Translations under genes and position numbers: made by a program | Source: Candidatus Thorarchaeota archaeon | GTDB lineage: Archaea > Asgardarchaeota > Thorarchaeia > Thorarchaeales > Thorarchaeaceae | Assembly: GCA_016840965.1 (NCBI GenBank) | Contig: JAEORI010000058.1 | Span: 1 to 9,403 of the forward strand | Direction of reading: 5' to 3' | Length of the DNA: 9,403 nt | In this document: piece after piece, positions 1 through 5,891 of the stretch | Numbering within the stretch: the first letter of the stretch is position 1 | Layout of the letters: each line of letters begins with the position of its first letter | Notes under the pieces: generated by a model | The model's database searches: none | The model's input: the letters and a program-made list of their open reading frames with translations, nothing else | What the model was told of the DNA's origin: nothing

Positions 1-393
1 AAGGCGAACCTTCCGCATCCGTGGAGCTCTTCCTAACAGGATGCATGGAAAAATCAAATTACATGCGCAAGACTTGCCCAGATGGGCAAATAGGGACCTA
101 GAACTCACTTTGGGACCGTGTTTGTTGCGAGTTCCTTGTTTCTTTCGAAACATGACGGGGGAAGTCCATGCAACCCTGTCACGAAGATTCACAAGCTCAA
201 AGGGAATAATACAATATGAGGCTTGCTGGGTTTCCAGAAACCAGATCCGATTCAATTTTCATTGAAATTATCACAGAGTCATCTAATCAATTGAAAATAT
301 TACAAAAATAGTTGCTGAGAAACTCCACCATCTTTGCCTATTGCATACTCATTAGGAAACCATCTCTTGAAATGTGACAATGGGTGCTATTAT
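1..393. other. No confident gene; hairpin-rich segment (1-266) then AT-rich spacer
   Basis: No frame gives a recognisable protein. Frame 2 is open from the edge to 265, but its product is rich in Arg, Cys and Trp and resembles no family I know. Frame 3 ends at 101 and could be the tail of an upstream gene. The minus strand is open from an ATG at 153 to the edge. Several short stems follow one another: 43-47/62-66, 74-79/84-89 (TTGCCC-AGAT-GGGCAA), 101-106/129-134, 137-142/147-152, 154-159/174-180, 192-198/218-225, 226-233/238-244 and 251-256/261-266. Such a chain suits a structured RNA on either strand, but I could not match it to RNase P RNA, SRP RNA, 5S rRNA or a tRNA. From 267 to 393 the sequence is AT-rich and I see nothing coding. 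Confidence 0.3.
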
Positions 394-1533
394 TTATCGA
401 GGGAAGTTATCCCTGAGTAAACGCAGATGATGATGAACCATCTCCATCTGTTTAGGATCGTCAGGGGTTTTCTCAAGATCAGTAACTAGCGTTTGAAGGA
501 AATATTCTGGGAAAAAGAGTCTGACTCGAATATCATTCAATAAGAATAACCATTTGTCATACTCTCCAGAGGCACCTTTACGTCGCTTTTCAGATATTAT
601 CCTGAATTTCTTGAGAGTCTGAATTGCAGTCTTCAACTCTTTCGGTGGAATAGCCAAAGTTGCTTCTAGTTCAGAGATATTAACTGGTCTTCTTCTCAGC
701 TCACTAAGAGTATCATAACAATCCGGATCAGCTAAAACCTGTGCAACTGATACCGTATCCTCAGGAGTCTTTTGCCATTCAGTCAGGAACTCTAGGACCT
801 CAGATTTGTATTCAGCAGTCAGCTCAGGGTCCAAAACACTACTAGCTGACTCCATTGCTATGAGAGGAGGTGCTCTAAAGACCTCAAGGTCTTTAATCAT
901 AAAGACACAAGTTCTACCAATCTCATCAACCCACTCGGTTTTCACAAGACCTAGTTCCTCAAAAGGAGCAACGACCGAATCCACACTCACACTTGGTAAT
1001 CCAGTTACCATCTTGAGCCATTCTTCAAGTTCTTCCTTGGAGATACCTCCTTTCCAGAGTTTTGGAAAAACAGCTCGAGAAACCTCATCCGAGAAAAGCC
1101 GAGCAAGACGTGATTCATCAGTCATTCCGGCAAGCCGAATGATTCTGCGATAAGTATTATCGAGTTCTGTTTGCAATTCAGCATCTGTCATGGCAACAAC
1201 TGCATTTGTAAGGGGGGTCACCACTGAGGTGATTGCGGCTTCGTATGTTTTTGGATCCTCTGAAGGTGTGAGTAGAAGCGATACACAATACTGTTCCTCT
1301 TCCCGAACAACTCCAGTATAGTATGAAGCGACGCCATATTCTTCACCCCCAATCCTAACACTTAGTGATGAGAATCCAGCAGTTGCATCTCCCATGGCAT
1401 GTGATGTGAAGATACGCATGATCTCGGTGGTTAGATCTTCCCTATAATAGTCAGCAAAGTCCGCAGGAACTTTTGCCTTTAAGACAGCACCTATCTTTGA
1501 GTCCCAATCTATGAGTAGCATCGCGACTGGCAT
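394..1533 (-). CDS. Longin/roadblock-like domain protein with C-terminal winged helices
   Basis: The product is 379 residues with no signal peptide or membrane span, so it is probably cytosolic. Residues 4-115 alternate strands and helices (MLLIDWDSKIG at the start; YGVASYYTGV and YCVSLLLTP in the middle), as in the small profilin-like longin and roadblock domains that Asgard archaea carry in large numbers and that often work with small GTPases. Residues about 152-220 and 278-340 look like two winged-helix units (for example ISELEATLAIPPKELKTAIQ followed by a charged wing), joined by a helical linker. The ATG at 1533 is preferred because GGAGAG lies 7 bases before it; a TTG at 1548 would add five residues but has no such site. 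It lies 163 bases downstream of thymidylate kinase on the same strand, with hairpins between. The fold assignment rests on pattern only; a transcriptional or GTPase-related role is inference. Confidence 0.72.
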   Translation of the reverse strand: MPVAMLLIDWDSKIGAVLKAKVPADFADYYREDLTTEIMRIFTSHAMGDATAGFSSLSVRIGGEEYGVASYYTGVVREEEQYCVSLLLTPSEDPKTYEAAITSVVTPLTNAVVAMTDAELQTELDNTYRRIIRLAGMTDESRLARLFSDEVSRAVFPKLWKGGISKEELEEWLKMVTGLPSVSVDSVVAPFEELGLVKTEWVDEIGRTCVFMIKDLEVFRAPPLIAMESASSVLDPELTAEYKSEVLEFLTEWQKTPEDTVSVAQVLADPDCYDTLSELRRRPVNISELEATLAIPPKELKTAIQTLKKFRIISEKRRKGASGEYDKWLFLLNDIRVRLFFPEYFLQTLVTDLEKTPDDPKQMEMVHHHLRLLRDNFPR

Positions 1534-1540
1534 TTTACTT

Positions 1541-1546
1541 CTCTCC
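1541..1546 (-). promoter_or_regulatory. Shine-Dalgarno GGAGAG deciding the start at 1533
   Basis: Read on the minus strand, GGAGAG is followed by seven bases and ATG. It overlaps the codons after the alternative TTG at 1548, which therefore cannot use it. Confidence 0.65.
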
Positions 1547-1599
1547 AAGTCCCTAGAGCTAAGTGAGTGTACGGTTGAATTAGGTAACGTTGCAGGGCG

Positions 1600-1651
1600 C
1601 GAGCCTAAAAAACCTTGTCTTATTTGGGCTCGACTATAAGAAATATCGAGC
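1600..1651 (-). promoter_or_regulatory. Competing hairpins upstream of the longin-like gene
   Basis: Three related segments lie between thymidylate kinase and the longin-like gene: CGAGCC at 1600-1605, GGCTCG at 1627-1632 and CGAGC at 1647-1651 (plus-strand spelling). The middle one can pair with either neighbour, so the two stems exclude each other. On the minus strand the 1600-1632 loop holds a run of six T. This could be a terminator for thymidylate kinase, a leader that folds in two ways, or chance. A weak TATA-like stretch (TTCTTATAG on the minus strand) lies between the second and third segments. Confidence 0.25.
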
Positions 1652-1696
1652 TGTTCAGCGCTTTTTAGATAGGCTGCTTATTATTCAAAGAATCCT

Positions 1697-2344
1697 CTAT
1701 TCGCTCATTATTATTGTATCAGTAATGATATCGTAGATTTCGTCCACTACTTGGTCTAGTGGATTCTTAGCATCAATTATCCTGAAATTGCCAGTATCGT
1801 TCTTTGCGATATCAAGGTACGCTTGGCGGACTTTAACAAGGCGATCCAGTTTTTCGAACTGGAGGTTAGCTACTCCGGTTCGACCAGTTACACGCTCAAG
1901 ACCAATCTTGGCAGGGACATCAAGAATGAACACGACGTCTGGTTCGGGAGCTGAGATGTCCTCGCGATTCCTTCGAAGAATTTCTTTCCAGTGTAGATCC
2001 ATAGCTGTTGATTGGTATGCGCCGGTGGCAAAAAAGTACCTGTCTAACAGGACAACCTTTCCATCTTCCAACGCAGGTCGTATTCGATTGGTAATATGCC
2101 ACTCACGGTCTCTGATGAACAATTCAAGTTCCTCTGCAGGCGTGAGCTCTCCCCGTGGAGACCTCTCTCTCATTTCTTTTCCCCACGGACTCTCGCTCGT
2201 GGGTTCTCTAAGATAGACCACCTCATAACCAACTGACTCTAGTTTCTTTTCTAATTCTTTACATGCCGAGGTTTTTCCCGAACCATCTATTCCCTCCAGA
2301 ACAAAGAGGAAGCCATTGTATTGCTTTTGAGTCCTTTGCGTCAA
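1697..2344 (-). CDS. tmk: Thymidylate kinase (dTMP kinase)
   Basis: This enzyme phosphorylates dTMP to dTDP with ATP, an essential cytosolic step in dTTP synthesis. The 215-residue length is normal for the family. The P-loop GIDGSGKT is at 18-25, the dTMP-contacting REPT segment at 46-49, and the DRY motif at 101-103 is followed by ATGAYQ, which binds the nucleotide base. A conserved stretch matching the archaeal pattern (LTPAEELELFIRDREWH) lies at 67-83, and the Arg-rich lid region around 151-165 is followed by the usual VRQAY helix. The start is a TTG with GGAG nine bases upstream; no ATG precedes the P-loop in this frame. The gene is transcribed away from the DUF4430 gene, and the longin-like gene follows on the same strand. 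Nothing appears truncated or missing. Confidence 0.95.
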   Translation of the reverse strand: MTQRTQKQYNGFLFVLEGIDGSGKTSACKELEKKLESVGYEVVYLREPTSESPWGKEMRERSPRGELTPAEELELFIRDREWHITNRIRPALEDGKVVLLDRYFFATGAYQSTAMDLHWKEILRRNREDISAPEPDVVFILDVPAKIGLERVTGRTGVANLQFEKLDRLVKVRQAYLDIAKNDTGNFRIIDAKNPLDQVVDEIYDIITDTIIMSE

Positions 2345-2345
2345 G

Positions 2346-2359
2346 TAGGAGTTCTCCTA
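2346..2359 (-). promoter_or_regulatory. Shine-Dalgarno of tmk embedded in a perfect inverted repeat
   Basis: On the minus strand TAGGA-GAAC-TCCTA can fold into a five-pair stem with a four-base loop. The stem covers most of the GGAG that should serve the TTG start at 2344. It could reduce translation of tmk, or the 14-bp palindrome could be a protein-binding site. Confidence 0.35.
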
Positions 2360-2426
2360 ATGCACGAACATGATTTCTCAAACTCGAGCTTGTATTAGAT
2401 GCTTCGGTCAGTCGAAAAAGGGAATC

Positions 2427-2434
2427 CTTAAATG
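2427..2434 (+). promoter_or_regulatory. Probable TATA box for the DUF4430-led operon
   Basis: CTTAAAT-type sequence preceded by a purine-rich GAAAAAGGGAA stretch resembling a BRE. Transcription would begin about 25 bases later, near 2455, close to the GTG start at 2471, giving a very short leader. The element is partly symmetric and could also serve tmk on the other strand. Confidence 0.4.
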
Positions 2435-2444
2435 ATAGAGATTG

Positions 2445-2466
2445 TAGGACAGGTTAACCTATCCTA
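2445..2466. promoter_or_regulatory. Operator-like 22-bp palindrome at the predicted transcription start
   Basis: The left half TAGGACAGGTT and the right half AACCTATCCTA are reverse complements at 10 of 11 positions; only the pair C2450/A2461 fails. The dyad is centred on 2455/2456, where transcription from the TATA-like box is expected to start, and it ends five bases before the GTG start. A repressor bound here would block the promoter of the five-gene run. It is a simple dyad typical of a dimeric helix-turn-helix or ribbon-helix-helix regulator; which regulator is unknown. Confidence 0.5.
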
Positions 2467-2470
2467 GGGT

Positions 2471-2974
2471 GTGGGAATTCTGCAAGCTGGAAGATGCAAT
2501 CTATCAGTTGTAATGTTACTAATAGTAGCAATCCTTCTTTTCACCCCCTCGACCGTGTCAAGCAGCTCAGAAGCTGCTACTGCAGCTGAGAGTGTCACTC
2601 TCACGATAGATTTTGGAAATGGAACATATAGAGAGTACTACAATCTCAATGGCTCAACAGTCTTGGAAGTGACATCTTCGGTACTTGAAATCGAAGTTCA
2701 ATGGTTTGGTCCTCTTGCGTACATTAAAGGCATAGAGGGTCTTATTGGTGAGGGAGAGTATGGTTGGCAATATTGGGTCAATGGTGAGTTTGCATCAATG
2801 GCAGTGAATCTCTATTCTCTTGAAAATGGAGATTTAGTATCTTGGGTATTTTCATCTCCAACTCCAAGGACTCTAAGCGATCCCACATTCATTCCAGGAT
2901 TGACCATTGTCTTGGTGTCTGGTTTCGGTTTTATCGTAATAGTATACGTTCAAACCCAAAGGAGGATACGATAA
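2471..2974 (+). CDS. Membrane-anchored DUF4430 (transcobalamin-C-like) extracellular protein
   Basis: The 167-residue product has an N-terminal hydrophobic segment (about 12-28, ending near TPSTVSS) that should be a signal peptide, an extracellular domain at about 42-130, and a C-terminal membrane anchor at about 141-160 followed by a basic QTQRRIR tail. The core matches the DUF4430 pattern: a TVLEV strand-helix start, GWQYWVNGE at 98-106, and the Y.L.NGDLVSW ending at 115-125. The same small domain forms the C-terminal half of transcobalamin and intrinsic factor and is common beside bacterial and archaeal uptake genes. Two N-X-S/T sites (FGNGT, LNGST) suggest glycosylation. GTG at 2471 gives a basic residue before the hydrophobic segment; ATG at 2513 would remove 14 residues. 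The next gene starts after one base, and an ECF S component follows, so a role in capturing a cofactor is likely. The ligand is inferred. Confidence 0.82.
   Translation: MGILQAGRCNLSVVMLLIVAILLFTPSTVSSSSEAATAAESVTLTIDFGNGTYREYYNLNGSTVLEVTSSVLEIEVQWFGPLAYIKGIEGLIGEGEYGWQYWVNGEFASMAVNLYSLENGDLVSWVFSSPTPRTLSDPTFIPGLTIVLVSGFGFIVIVYVQTQRRIR
2960..2965 (+). promoter_or_regulatory. Shine-Dalgarno AGGAGG for the surface-protein gene
   Basis: A consensus AGGAGG lies inside the last codons of the DUF4430 gene, ten bases before the ATG at 2976. It supports independent initiation there and translation within one transcript. Confidence 0.7.
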
Positions 2975-2975
2975 A

Positions 2976-3719
2976 ATGGTAGCAAAAAATCTCTCACTTG
3001 TTGCTGTCTTTTTCATGATAGTTTTGACATTTACACCAATGGTTTCTGGATATAGTTCAGATGTTATAATTGGCTCTACAATAGAGTGGCGTGTGGAGGT
3101 AGCTCCGAATGATGCTTTCAATATGTATTATTCAGAAGGTGGATTTTGGGTTGCTGAGAATGGGAGTTCTATGACATTTAGCATTCAAAGTATTGGGGAA
3201 GATATCGTTGGAAGACTAACTATCGGAAACATTTCAGTGATTGCAAATGATACAGAAATAGCCAAAGATCTAACATTAGGCGTATGGGGCACGCCTACTG
3301 AATGGTGGCCTGGATTAATTGTTGATGTTGAAGAAGATAGTATTGAAGCTCTTAATGAAACTGCATATGCTTCAGCAGAGCGAATATCAGGCAACTACCT
3401 GAATGGAACAATGACCTCAAGCTATGATAACATCTCTGTGGGTAATACTCTCATAGAATGTATTGTATTTGATTACGAACAAGACCCAACTGGTTTTGGT
3501 GAGCCACAAATAACCCATTTGGCTTATTCTTTAGCCAGTGGGGTTCTTGTAGAAGCAAGAACCAGCTACTCGTTTGGCGTCCCATATAATCTTGAGATAA
3601 GCATCATATCACCAGGACCCCCAACAGGCGATGGCTATTATTACTTGAGCCTGATAATACTCTTAGGATTGCTTCTCGCAGTAGTAGTATTCGTATACAT
3701 TTTTCTCAGTAGAAGATAA
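2976..3719 (+). CDS. Secreted, C-terminally anchored surface protein, probable part of an uptake module
   Basis: I do not recognise the family. The 247-residue product has a clear signal peptide (about 1-25, ending TPMVSGYSS), a roughly 195-residue extracellular region, a Pro/Gly hinge (SPGPPTGDG) and one C-terminal membrane helix at about 222-243 ending in SRR. The extracellular part is mostly short alternating strands and carries at least six N-X-S/T sites (NGS, NIS, NDT, NET, NGT, NIS), typical of a glycosylated archaeal cell-surface protein. The segment SLASGVLVEARTSYSFGVPY looks like the closing strands of a beta-sandwich. Initiation uses AGGAGG inside the previous gene. Its place between a DUF4430 protein and an ECF S component suggests it helps capture or present the same substrate; this is inferred from neighbours alone. 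Confidence 0.8.
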   Translation: MVAKNLSLVAVFFMIVLTFTPMVSGYSSDVIIGSTIEWRVEVAPNDAFNMYYSEGGFWVAENGSSMTFSIQSIGEDIVGRLTIGNISVIANDTEIAKDLTLGVWGTPTEWWPGLIVDVEEDSIEALNETAYASAERISGNYLNGTMTSSYDNISVGNTLIECIVFDYEQDPTGFGEPQITHLAYSLASGVLVEARTSYSFGVPYNLEISIISPGPPTGDGYYYLSLIILLGLLLAVVVFVYIFLSRR

Positions 3720-3738
3720 AAACAGAAGGCATGCAGAT

Positions 3739-4341
3739 ATGGAAACCCAATGGTCTAGTAGAGCGACGAGAGGCAGTAGATGGATTTCCATTACTGCAAT
3801 TATGACCGCTTTAGCGTTGGTTGGTAATTATGTATTAGTTGCCATTCCCAATTTAGAATTGGGATCCACGGTCTTGTTTGTAACTGCATATATCTTTGGA
3901 GCAGCCATGGCAATCTGGTCAACGCTCATTATGTCGATAGTATTTGGAGTCATCAATCCTTGGGGAGGTTTCATCCCACAGATTTGGGCATCACAAGTTA
4001 TCGGTTGGTTTTACATTATTACAGTTGGGTCAATAATGGCGAAGGAGGGAGCTGAAGGAAAACGACTAAATCCTTCAAAATGGGAATTGGCAATAACAGG
4101 AGCCTTTGTTACATTAATTTTTGATCAGATTACTAACATAGGTTATTCTGTCACATTTGGAGTGCCATTTCTGGTTGCAGTAATCGCAGCAATACCATTT
4201 ACAATTCTACATGTCATTTCCAATGGAGTGATCTTTTCACAAGTTGTGCCAGTGTTAGACAAAACACTGAGAAAGCAGCTCAAAGACCTTATCTGGAGTC
4301 CTGAATCAAAAGGAACGGTCGAGATGTTGGAGAGTGTTTAG
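3739..4341 (+). CDS. ECF-type transporter S component (substrate-binding membrane subunit)
   Basis: The 200-residue protein has five or six hydrophobic segments (about 17-37, 42-70, 82-101, 117-137, 141-160 and possibly 160-172) and short charged ends, the size and shape of S components of energy-coupling-factor importers. These embed in the membrane, bind a vitamin or metal, and dock onto a shared EcfT/EcfA energising module. The first helix has A20-xxx-A24, matching the AxxxA docking motif of S components. The loop INPWGGF at 72-78 and the NLELGSTVLF entry to helix 2 resemble archaeal members. AGAAGG lies nine bases before the ATG. No EcfT or ATPase gene is in the window, so it would have to share modules encoded elsewhere. 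Substrate is unknown; the DUF4430 neighbour suggests a corrinoid-like cofactor. Confidence 0.75.
   Translation: METQWSSRATRGSRWISITAIMTALALVGNYVLVAIPNLELGSTVLFVTAYIFGAAMAIWSTLIMSIVFGVINPWGGFIPQIWASQVIGWFYIITVGSIMAKEGAEGKRLNPSKWELAITGAFVTLIFDQITNIGYSVTFGVPFLVAVIAAIPFTILHVISNGVIFSQVVPVLDKTLRKQLKDLIWSPESKGTVEMLESV
4329..4334 (+). promoter_or_regulatory. Shine-Dalgarno GGAGAG deciding the DUF4443 start
   Basis: GGAGAG ends eight bases before the ATG at 4343. The in-frame GTG at 4334 overlaps this site and is therefore the less likely start. Confidence 0.6.
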
Positions 4342-4342
4342 A

Positions 4343-4981
4343 ATGACATGGAAGAATGAGTTCATCAGACTCTCTGAACCCGCAGATGGGCGAGTCGCTC
4401 CAGCCTTCAAACCGCATCATGCAGCGGTTGGACTTATTATGATTGGGAGGGAGCAGCCTCTTGGCAGGTATGAACTCTGCGAAAAGATGTCAATTGGAGA
4501 GGGAAGTGTAAGAACTCTATTGAAGAGGCTCACTGAAGCTGACTATATTGAACCAGAAGGAAAACAAGGACAAAGACTTACTGTAAAAGGTCAAAGATTG
4601 TTCAACGAAATTTCTGAGGATATACCTATAGGATTGATGTTAAATGTACGGCGGCTTGTGATGTACGAATATGCCTATGCTAACTTAGTCAGAGAGAAAG
4701 CAGCCAAAATATCTGATGGTGTAAGACAGCGGGATGAAGCAATCATTCAGGGAGGATATGGTAAAGCTGGGGCAACGACACTTATCCAAAGAAACATCCG
4801 CTTGGTAATGCCGCCAGATGATTTTCACATACTATCTGCTTATGAGGCTGAAACTCTCTTAATTATTGAGAGTCTACGACCTCAGAATAATGATGTTGTT
4901 GTTATCGGTTCTGCGGATGACCCGAACTTAGCTCGAGAGGTTTCTATGGCTGCTGTCATGACACTCTTTGAAGAGGTTTAA
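4343..4981 (+). CDS. DUF4443-type winged-helix protein
   Basis: The 212-residue cytosolic protein begins with a winged-helix domain (about 25-92): a helix at HHAAVGLIMIG, a turn at RYELCEKMSIGEGSVRTLLK, a wing at YIEPEGKQGQRLT, and the end VKGQRLFNEI, the usual archaeal LTxxG pattern. The second half (about 95-212) contains an alpha/beta region with NNDVVVIGSADDPNLAREVS at 182-201 and a final helix AAVMTLFEEV. This layout matches archaeal DUF4443 proteins as I remember them; their function is not established. A regulator that binds a small ligand through the second half is a reasonable guess. It is one base from the ECF gene and two bases from the nuclease gene, so co-translation with either is likely, and it could be the regulator acting on the palindrome at 2445-2466. 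Confidence 0.68.
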   Translation: MTWKNEFIRLSEPADGRVAPAFKPHHAAVGLIMIGREQPLGRYELCEKMSIGEGSVRTLLKRLTEADYIEPEGKQGQRLTVKGQRLFNEISEDIPIGLMLNVRRLVMYEYAYANLVREKAAKISDGVRQRDEAIIQGGYGKAGATTLIQRNIRLVMPPDDFHILSAYEAETLLIIESLRPQNNDVVVIGSADDPNLAREVSMAAVMTLFEEV

Positions 4982-4983
4982 GA

Positions 4984-5817
4984 ATGCAATCGGATCTATT
5001 TGGTAATGTTCCGGAGATTGTCATTGACATTCATGAAACTGGAGGCAAAGGTAAGAATGCTGTAAAGCATCTTATGTCAATGTTAGATAAAGAGCAGATA
5101 ACATACTCAGTTCAGAAAATCCCAATTGGAGATGTTCTAGGTATCGATGGCATAGCAATTGAGAGGAAGACGGTAAACGATTTGGTGAATACGCTGAAAG
5201 GTAGTGCGGCGGGTGTGCCTCGACTTACTAAACAGCTGGATGCTTTGCTCAAATATGATCGACCTTTCGTATTGATTGAGAACTTACTTGCTATCAGAAG
5301 AGACCCGTTGAAAGGATGTATTTACATACCATTCAGTACCAAGCAAACGAAGGGAAGATCATATCTCATTACCATGGAGCGTGTCAGCTACATACATCCA
5401 AGTTCACTAGATGCCTTGATTGAGAGTATCAGTGAGCGAGGTATACAAGTACTCAAAGGTTTCAATGCACTGCATTCAGCAGGACTCCTCTATGGTATTC
5501 TTGTGGGTGATGATGAGAAAAGGAAAGAATCCGGGCAAAGACTTCCTGTTATCAGAACAAGGAAAGGTCTTGATTCGATGAATGATGAGCAAGAATTTTT
5601 CATTGCTGGTTTTCCTGGTGTTAATGTCGTACGAGCAAGAAGTCTGCTCGAGCGCTTTGGATCACCAAATGAGGTCATTCTCCAAACCGATGACTGGGGA
5701 AAAATATCTGGAATAGGTCCAAAGACCATTGCTTCAGCAAAGAAGATCCTTTTCTCAAAATATGTGGCAAAAGAACCCGAACCAACTGAAGATAATGAAA
5801 ACTCCTCAGAACCTTGA
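4984..5817 (+). CDS. XPF/ERCC4-family structure-specific endonuclease (helicase-less archaeal form)
   Basis: The 277-residue protein has an ERCC4 nuclease domain at about 10-155 and a tandem helix-hairpin-helix DNA-binding region at about 203-256. Catalytic residues are visible: D15 and E18 in IVIDIHET, GD at 49-50, E60-R61-K62 and D66 in IAIERKTVNDLVNTL, corresponding to the family GDY-x7-ERKxxxDL motif with Val in place of Tyr. The hairpins are FFIAGFPGVNVVRARSLLER and WGKISGIGPKTIASAKKI. There is no N-terminal helicase as in Hef, which matches the short XPF of crenarchaea and Thermoplasma. Such proteins cut branched DNA (flaps, forks, bubbles) as dimers in repair. No PCNA-binding box is evident; the acidic C-terminal tail EPEPTEDNENSSEP lacks one. 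It is the last gene of the plus-strand run, two bases after DUF4443. Confidence 0.92.
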   Translation: MQSDLFGNVPEIVIDIHETGGKGKNAVKHLMSMLDKEQITYSVQKIPIGDVLGIDGIAIERKTVNDLVNTLKGSAAGVPRLTKQLDALLKYDRPFVLIENLLAIRRDPLKGCIYIPFSTKQTKGRSYLITMERVSYIHPSSLDALIESISERGIQVLKGFNALHSAGLLYGILVGDDEKRKESGQRLPVIRTRKGLDSMNDEQEFFIAGFPGVNVVRARSLLERFGSPNEVILQTDDWGKISGIGPKTIASAKKILFSKYVAKEPEPTEDNENSSEP

Positions 5818-5834
5818 GATTGCCAGCTCACAAG

Positions 5835-5842
5835 TTTTAAAA
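5835..5842 (+). promoter_or_regulatory. TATA box of the inositol-phosphate synthase gene
   Basis: TTTTAAAA lies 57 bases before the ATG at 5892. Initiation about 25 bases downstream falls near 5863, within the inverted repeat at 5851-5870, and leaves a leader of roughly 28 bases that contains the AGGTGAT ribosome-binding site at 5879-5885. Confidence 0.6.
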
Positions 5843-5850
5843 GAAGTAAC

Positions 5851-5870
5851 TATTCTATGACTATAGAATA
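5851..5870. promoter_or_regulatory. Perfect inverted repeat at the predicted ino1 transcription start
   Basis: TATTCTAT and ATAGAATA are exact reverse complements with GACT between them. The site begins nine bases after the TATA box and covers the expected start, an excellent place for a repressor. It could also form a hairpin at the end of the nuclease transcript, but it is AT-rich and has no T-run, so a terminator is less likely. Confidence 0.5.
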
Positions 5871-5891
5871 CTTAGATTAGGTGATTCGATA

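Noticed and set aside
1..153. Minus-strand frame from ATG 153 open to the edge
   Set aside because: No ribosome-binding site and no recognisable motif; the same segment is open in other frames too, so openness is weak evidence.
155..170. GGGGGAAGTCC resembling the RNase P RNA GAGGAAAGTC core
   Set aside because: One base short of the conserved core, and the other RNase P landmarks (such as GGTAAGAGC-type and ACAGAAA-type regions) are absent.
41..265. 74-codon plus-strand frame
   Set aside because: Unusual Arg/Cys/Trp-rich composition, no ribosome-binding site, no family resemblance, and it coincides with the hairpin-rich segment.
806..1153. Plus-strand frame opposite the longin-like gene
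   Set aside because: Ser/Arg-rich shadow of a well-supported minus-strand gene with its own ribosome-binding site.
1788..2216. Plus-strand frame opposite tmk
   Set aside because: Shadow of thymidylate kinase, whose motifs are complete.
4984..5007. PCNA-box-like N-terminus (QSDLFG) of the XPF nuclease
   Set aside because: The spacing of the aromatic residues does not fit the PCNA-interacting consensus.
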